Assembly (NCBI GenBank): GCA_037976565.1
Contig: CP137672.1
Location: forward strand, 28,546,877 to 28,610,876
Direction: 5' to 3'
From: Mesocentrotus franciscanus
Taxonomy: Eukaryota > Echinodermata > Echinoidea > Camarodonta > Strongylocentrotidae
Length of the DNA stretch: 64,000 nucleotides
Position 1 is the first letter of the stretch. Every line of letters starts with the position of its first letter. Shown here piece after piece: positions 38,601-47,600 of this stretch. Position numbers and translations under genes: made by a program. The notes beneath the pieces were generated by a model. The model ran no database searches, was not told where the DNA came from, and saw only the letters and a program-made list of their open reading frames with translations.

Positions 38601-41600
38601 TACTTGCGAATGATATCAATCGCAACTATGTACATAAGAGATTAGGATCCAAATCAATCGCAACTCTTTTTACGACGGGATCCGGATATCAGGTATATTT
38701 CACAAGAAAATTGTGAGAAAATTCTGAGGCAATAGTTCTTAATTCCTTTCGAAGGGCTTGATGCAATCATTATACGATGGTTAGACTATGACGGCGATAA
38801 CAGATGGTGATTTATATCTATGATGAATAATCATATTCTTGTTTTTTACATTTTGTTTTGTATTTTGCAGGGGTATTCTTTTTGTTTCTCATCTTTTCAC
38901 AAGCCAGTTGTCGCCATTGAACACAATAAGCTATGAGTCACTCTAATCCTATGTGTATGGCCTGATTAATGTTCTGCGTCCTGACAAAGCGTCCCCTATA
39001 GGCCTGACTACGACATATAGATTTATGCATTGTAATGGCAAGGTTACAAATAATTGTGTAGAAATAGCTAATGCTTTAAATAACTTCTTTACAATATTGG
39101 TTCCGTTCTATATGAATGTATTCTGCAAGGGGATAAAGACTTCTCAGTCTATAAGCGCTCACGCAGTACATATGTTTCGTTTCGTTTATTTTATTTTATT
39201 TTAGCACGGTGGGATAATTCAGCCAAATGGCTGTTCTTCAGTTATCCTATAATTGATCATGAAATATGTAATATCCTTCGATGCTTACATTTTTAACATG
39301 TTAATATTTCCTGATAAATTGAAGTGGGCGGGAGTGACTCCGATCTATAAGAATGGTGACAAGAATCAATTATCAACCCGTCTCTGTGCTTTCTTGTTTT
39401 TCAAACATATTGGAACAAAATGTACACACAAGGCTGGTCAAATTTGTAAACAAACATAGTATCCTAGGTTCTCATCAATATTGTTTACGTAATAATTTTT
39501 CTACATCTATGGCCTTGGTAGATATCGTAAACAAAATTGTAGATACGTTTGAAGAAAATGCATATATGGTCGGTGTATTTGTTGATTTATCGAAAGCGTA
39601 TGTTATTATTAACCATCGTATTTTGTTAAGTAAATTAGATTATTACGGAATTCGCGGTATTGCACAAAGTTGGTCTTCAAGTTATCTCAGCGATACTTCT
39701 CAATATGCAATAGGTATGGGTCATGTGTATCGAGTTTATGTAAAGTAACGGGTGTAGTGCCACATGAATGATATAGTAAGTCTTCAACTTTATTTCATAT
39801 ATTTTATATGCTGATGTTTTAAATTTACTTTATAGAGGTTATGACCTCACATCTTTGCAGGGTAAATTCGATGACGAATTATTTTAAGAATGTTTATGGT
39901 TAATGGAAATAGGCTATCGGTCAATTCCAAAAGGTGTTATCACAAAATGTTTCATTATTTAAAATTGTAAAAAATTATATTAAATGAGAATTAAATTTTG
40001 AAAGGTGTACAATCGACTCCCAGTTGACAAGGAAATATCATTGAAATGAAATTGAAAGCAAAATAAGAAAAAATGTAGGAAACGTCATCAGGTTAAATAT
40101 TTTTGGGCCACAAGATGTCTTAAGAATGGTGTACTGTTCGTTGATTCTAACATATTTGTCATATTGTTATTTAGTTTCGGGGAGTACATATCATATTGAA
40201 CTAAATTAAAACTAAACTAAAAAAGATGCAAATTTTAAAAAGTAACCTGCAAAGCCTCTCAGAACACGCTATTGAATACTAATTTACCATAACAAATTAA
40301 TGCATTAATAATGTCATTACTTAATTTTTACAGCAGCTGACGAAAAGGCACTTTAAGCTCGAGAGGGGAATTTTTTATGTTGAGGGGCATTTTTGTCGCA
40401 GGAGGGGAAGGGTTGGTATCAAGCATCCTTTACAAAGGATAAATCTGTGTTTTGTTCCCTTTTTGTTTCTGTTTTGTTATATTTTTGTCTTTTTGCCTCT
40501 GTTTTGTATGGTTTTGTATGATATTAGCCAGGGATACAACAGATAAGAAGAAGGGCAAACCCTTCGTTAAAATTGACATTTTCTTAATGCAGGAGGGGCA
40601 CTTGTTTTAATTTTGCTAATGGTGGGTAGAGGTATCAAAACCTTTAGTCGGTCACGCCGCGCCTATCAAAATGTCATGTATTTCTATATTCACATTCATA
40701 TTTCTTAAATATGTGTTTGTCTTTGCATTGTACCCGACTTCACTTTAACCATTGTAAACTTAAGTGAAATAAGGAAGAAATATTCCATTCAATTCAAATG
40801 ATTCACGTCCCTGATTGGCAGCATTGTCAGACTGTTGTTTTATAATGAGCGTGATTTTGACTAATGACCAAACATTATTTCGAAAAAAGTGCGAAATAGG
40901 ATTATGTTCAGTTTTGAAAATGCAATATATTTTTCGGGGAGGGGGGGGGGGGTCGTTTCCAACACAAGGGAGAAAGACAGAAAGAGGGGAACAGAGATGG
41001 GAGGAGGGAGAGAAAGGGATAGAGAAAGTGTGTGTGTGTGTGTGTTTGTGTGTGTGTGAGAGAGTGTGAGTAAACTAAGGGACATGGCTTTGGTAAGAGT
41101 AGAGAAAGGCGAGATTAAGAAGGCCAAACTAATGTCTCACATACAGTAGTAGAAAAAGTGCCTGCTAAAGCGGAATAAAATTTATATCTTTTCTATTTAT
41201 ACTGTATATGAAATATATGCTTGGGACTATTGACAATACATTTTTTTCAAAAATGAAGCGCAATACTATGTACATGATATGCGCTTAAAACACTCTTTTA
41301 CATAAATCTATATCTGTATCATTCATTACGGCACTACGGCCAGTCTACTCACACGATTCGTTTTCCTTGTTTTGTCAACATGGTCAGACTATCATATTGA
41401 TATGAGAGTGCTCGTAACTGATGAAAATAAATGATGTCTTTTTAAAAAGTGTGAAAAAACAGTTGCCCCATGTTGAGTTTGAAGAATGCAAAACAGTCTG
41501 GCAACAAATCATTTCCAATAGAAATCGTGTTTGGTATACCTTTGATTCTGATGCCTCAGAGGCCATCGTTGAGTAGAACTCGTCACTCAGCTTCATATCG

Positions 41601-44600
41601 TACAGCTTCAGTGATCGAAGATTTGGCATGAAGCAGAGACCTCTCGCGTAATGAGAGGATGTGGCAGAACGCAATTGCGCGCCACAGTGCGTTAGCTCCT
41701 CAATCTGGTGACATGACAGGACAGGTTGAATAAAGTGAACAGTAATATCAAGTTTAGACGACATGTCTAATCTTGATATTTTTTCATTGTCATTAATTAA
41801 ACATCATGAACTTCTACTTAGAATTTTACATGAGAGAGAGGAAAGAGAGAGAGAGAGAAAGAGAGACATAGACAGAGAGAGACATAGAAACAGAGATAGA
41901 GAGAGAAAAAACCCACAAGGGAGCAAAGAACAAAGAGCAAGAGCAAATGAAGGCGCGATTAAGAAAGACTAACAAATGTGATTAATTATAAATGGTAAGA
42001 AACGAGAGACCCCGTCAGTTCGAACAGAATAAAAGTGTATATCTTTCTATTTCTACTGTTGGTACATGTAATATATTCTCGAGACTATTGATAAAAAAAA
42101 CTACGACAAAACTTAGAAACAGGCTATTATGAATCAATATTAAGTTTCGTTATTTTATGTACACATGTAAAAAAAGATGTTAAAAAAAAAAAAATTTCAC
42201 ATGAAGTAATTATTGTTTGTATATGTTGTATTATACCTTACATTTATATGTTCTTTGTAATTCAGTTATATTATATTTGGAAAAATGCAGAAATCAAATC
42301 AAATCAAATCAAATATCATTATGACACTAAAATCCAGTTTTTTCACATGATTCTTGTTGTCAACATGGTCAGACTATCACATTGATATGAGCGTGCTTGC
42401 GAGTTATGGCAATAAGATAAAACATGCGAGCATACAGTTAGCCACATATATTTGTTCTGAAGAATGCTAAAATATTTTGGGAAAAAATAATATCAAATAA
42501 AAAATTATGTTTGGGTATACCTTTGATGTCGATGCCTCAGAGACCATTGTTGAGAAGAACTCATCACTCAGCTTCACACTGTACAGACCCAAAATTCGAA
42601 GATTCGGCATGGAGCAGAGGCCTTTCGCGTAATGAGAGGATGCAGCAGAATCCAGATCTGCATTCTTGTGCGTTAGCTCCTCAATCTGGTGATGTGACAG
42701 GACAGGTTGAATAAAGTGAATAGTAATACCAAGTAAAGACGACATGTCTAATTCAAATATTAGTTCATTGTCATTAATGCAACAACATTAAAGGGGAAAC
42801 CAACCCTTGTGATAACATCATTTTTGTAAAAGCAGAAAAATCAGAGAAAAGAACGGCGAAAGTTTGAAATAAATCGGACCAATAATTAGAAAGTTATGAA
42901 TGTTTGAAATATGAGATCCCTACAGCTATGCGAATGTCAAGTTTGCAATTTTGTCAGTGGATTGTGACGTAGTGATGGATAACTTTTCCGTTTGATGTGT
43001 ACCGAAATATCTCTAATTTCTTTGTTTTCTCCCAAGTGCCTTCACCCTTGGGGTACTACTAAACATTTCTTATGGAGAGTATATTATTACAGGTCTTGTA
43101 TAAAGGAACACCATCCCGAGACATACATTTTCGAAAAATTGAAATTTTTGTCATTTTGTGTGTTGGAACAAATGGGAAAGGACATTTACCAATTCAGCCT
43201 CTTCAAAGAGCCCATACATATAGTGATTGCATTTTCGAAAAAATTCAATTAAAGGGGGTTGCTATGATGCAAATTTGGTACATTATCATGAGATAAGATA
43301 AGTTATTTTCTGGTGGACTACGGGACATATCCACATATATTAAGTCCAAACTTAAATATATCCGTGGTCCCAAATGCTCCAAAGTAAGAAAAAAAACGTA
43401 GATTTTTCTAGCATTTTCAAAATAAAATATATAACTTACCCATGGAGTTGCTATATATACTGTGAAATGTTTATGAATTAGAATAGCTGCATAGACTTCT
43501 TATTTCAGTGAAAGGCGGATGTACCCCCGTCATTCAACGTTTTGACACCGGAGCCCTTTCTGGCTCAGCTACCTCAAAATGTCTGGCTCATTACGCCACT
43601 GAGCGTGTGTGTGTGTATCAACAATCACGGTAGGAGACTTGTAAAAGTGTAGGGGTGCACTGGGAGCAAGGGTAAGCGTTTAGGGAACATTTCTTCCCCT
43701 CCCGAATGGAAATATCATGCGTCCTATACTGCGTGAAGTGATGATTACAGCAAATATAAATGAATAACCCTCATGGAAAAACGTCAATGAATATTAACCT
43801 AAATAAACAAAAAGGACGAAGAAGAAAAAGAAAGAAGAAAGTGAAAATGGAGGGTTGCAAAGACTTTGACTGGGATTCATATTGTCCTCGATGTCCCAAT
43901 TGCTGCCACATTGTGACCAAGAGAAAAATGACAGAGGAAGATACAGATCAATGCTATTAAGTATAAAGGGAAAGGACGAGAAAGAGGGCGGAGCTGAAGA
44001 AAGAGGAAAGCAAGATCCTGTTTACTAACCCTATGATGCTTAGATTTGTCACCTTTGAGAAAAGCAGTGACCGAAATTATGAGTGTAAATCACAAAATGA
44101 ATATAATGTTGTTTTTTTTTCTTTATTTTATTTAGCAACCAGCAACAAAAAAGGAGTATGCTCGGCAAAGAGAATAATAATGGTAATTATGGTTTAGGAT
44201 TCATCAATGTTGATAGAATAATCAACCACCTTGGACTGTGAAGCTGCAGCAGAAATTCCTAGGTAGAATTTAGCATCCCGACGCACGCTTTCAATGATCA
44301 ACCTTCGTAAGTTCTGTAATGTGAAGAGACCTACTGCTGCTACGTGTGACGATGATGCGTTATGTTCGAAAGACTGGCTAGTGCCCAGTTTTTCACGAAT
44401 AGAGGAAGTTGTTCTGATCTGTAAAAGAAATTCCAGCATTCGATTTATAAATAAGACTTTCAATAAATATAATCAATGATATCATGCTAAAAGTTTAATT
44501 TGGGCAAAAAAAAAATCATTGTAGCATGCATTCGTTTGTAAAAATTACGCCATGTAATTTTTCTTGATGTCTTCACCATTAGGCTAGATTCTGACAGTAT

Positions 44601-47600
44601 GTATGTATGTAAATTGCATGGATACAAACACACATTTTAGTCATCACGACACGAATAGTTAATTTCGGAATGCGATATGAACAGGACAAATCAAATTGAG
44701 ACAAATCAATTTTTTGATTTATCTGTTATAAGTGTACCTGAAAAGTGGGTAGCTATAAAGGTAGTTCCGGAGGGCATATTGAATATAGAATGACCTACAT
44801 ATTCTATAGTTCGTCTGGTTGGTTCAGCTTTTTCTCTTTGTTTAGTTTTTGTTTAATCTTGAAAGAGCCATGCATTGTTACCTTATTTCTTTATTAGTAA
44901 GTCCTTTATATTTATATATAAGGAAGAGGCAAACGGTAACATGTTTTTCGTTCTCATGTGAGACTGATTACAATTGCACACAGCCCACTATAGTACGTAT
45001 ATAATGACAACATGGCAGTTCTAAATGATTATGGGTCAGAAGGATGAAACAAGAACTAGATAAATGAAAAATGAGATACGTCTATAATTCTATTCACGGA
45101 ACTTACTACTTCTTTCCCAATTATCTCCAGTGTGAAGAGATATGCGCCGATTGGACCATGGTAATCTAACGTAAGACGTGCCTTCGTGTTCAAAATATTC
45201 CTGACGGGATCAATGGCTTCTGAATCATGACATTCAAAAGCTACCTCAATGATGAACCCAATGTCATCAACTTTCCTGCATAGAGCTTCCAGTACCGACA
45301 TTCCTACTTCACCTCCATGAGCTGCAGTGAAGTACAAGACATATCTGAATTCCTTGTAGTCTTCTGAAAGGGTATCTGCCAGGATTTTGTTGAATTCTTG
45401 ACGATCTTTTTGGAACAGCGATGCAAGGTAGAAACTCGCCATGTACTCCTGCAATAACTTATGAGGGAAAGAGAATATCGGGATGAATAGCTTTCGCTGA
45501 CTTTCTCTGATTTGCAAGGGTGCTGGTCTTGTTTCCTTGCTAAGAATCCCGACCTCACATGCAATCATTGTAGCCTCTGTGCATGAGCCGAGCGCTTCTT
45601 CATCGAAGATGAGCTGTTTAACCAACAGACCTTGGAATGCGATACGACCAATATATTTCATACTTTCACTAGCTTTGTCCATGCGGCTTCCATAACCCTC
45701 TTCATTTGGTTTGGAAGAGTATTGCTCTTGAAGTGAAAAGACAAGACGCTTCAAGAGTTGCGAGAATGTTTTCATTGTCTGAATATTTTCCCGCCCAGAT
45801 GGCGTTTTCCACAGAGAACATAGCATAGAGCAGAATATCGGGAAGGGTGCCATGTACTCAGAAACCACCTGGTTTGTATCAATGAACTTAATGAGGGACG
45901 AAGCAGACTGAAAATCATCCATGAAAAAGTTGTTGATATATGTTGACATGTTTTTCTTTGTGAAGCCCTTAACCTTACCAAACGTGTAATGGTCATTAAT
46001 CGTCATGATGCTCCTGATCTGATCAGCTCCAAACGGACGGGTTGTGATGACGACTGGGGTATCAATGAATTGTTCTCCTCTTACGATCGATACGATAGCG
46101 TCATTGCGATTAGGCTCTCTGATGTCGATTTGTGCCTCGTCAAGTCCGTCCAATAAGATAAGGACTTTTCTCTGATTATCCCTGATATATTCATCAACCC
46201 GTTCCCCTTTTATTTCTTTTTCGTCTGGGAAATGGCCCATGACAGTATCCCCGAAGAATCCGCTCTCTGTAATCTCTCGAAATGATTCAAGAAAAAGCAG
46301 ATTGATTTCTTGAAGAATTTTACCCTCAGCCCAATCAAGAGCTATCTTAGCTAACAGCGTCGATTTCCCTACACCAGCTTCTCCAATGAAAGCTAATCGT
46401 GTTACAAAACCTGTCGTTGTTTCAGTTTGGAGGAATTGAAACAAACCATTATAATCTATTGGCCCTTCACTCTCCCCTCCCGATCCTAACATTAGGACGA
46501 GACTAACATAAATGTGCTGAAGCCTTGTCCGTGACTCAGAGTCCACGGGCGATGTTTTGACCTTAGCAAATTTCTTGCGATATCTATTTTTCAGTTGTTC
46601 CTTTAACTTCAATATAGCAGTTGTGTCACCTGAGGAAAAATAGAAGAGCATTATTGCAAAATAATAATATAAGTAATACAATTCGACACAGACCACGATG
46701 CAATCACTGCCGAGGAAGTTGATAACGTATTGCTGTTTCTGTTAAACAGGTTCTGCTGAAAATGAATGTTCTGCGCAGGATAAACCCGGCATACTAACGC
46801 ACATAATATGCGCGTTTGAACCCCTTCCCCTAAAATTAATGAACAATTCGCAGTGGGTATGCACGGCTGTCTTCGGCAGCCAAGGTTCTTGCTGCTTTTG
46901 TATAAAGGGGGGGGGGGGATGGTCCTTCTTTGCTTTATCAATTTTAGCTGGCTAAGCCACGGGCTAAAATGAGCTCAGATTTAAATGCAGTGGAACGCTA
47001 TGGGATAAGTTATAGTCAATGATAGTGAGACTTGGCTTTTAAATATGTTGAAAGCGCTATTTCTCACAATAACTTTAATATGCCAAATTGCATCGCCTCA
47101 TCGTCACCTGAAGAAAAATGGAAGAGCATTATTGCAAAATAGTAATATAAGTAATACCATTAGTTATAGACTTGGTTGAAATCACCGCCGAGGAAGTTGA
47201 TATCGTATTGCTGTTTCAGTTTAAACAGGTTCTGGCTAAAAGATGAAGCTCAGAATGTGTTATGCATATACACCAATGGAACAGTATATGATAAATTAAA
47301 GTCGATGATCGTGAGACGTTGCTTTTAAACATGTTGTAAGCGCAATTTTTCCGACGTGTAAATTGAACCGGTAGGTCACATGAAGCCTTTAAAAATAAAA
47401 TCTCTCAGGCATGAACTACTTTGTAGTAATTATGTGTCATGCATCATGGTGCATGCTGCCACAACGCAACATTTAGATGGAAAATAATCTATTTTGTATA
47501 ATTTCATTTCAACTATTTTCCGGTGGTATGAAAGCAATTAAAATTGTTTAGTCAAAATGTCATATAATTATGACTGTTGCGAAAAAAGATAATTAGAACT

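Larger units (their letters stand above)
40925..41760. repeat. tandem duplication unit carrying NLR exon 6
   Basis: GA/GT microsatellite, then AAGGCGAGATTAAGAAGG, then the exon; the order repeats in 41830-42750. Confidence 0.85.

Noticed and set aside
43575..43600. TTACGCCACTGAG as the right end of another hAT element
   Set aside because: No matching left end or 8-bp duplication found upstream.
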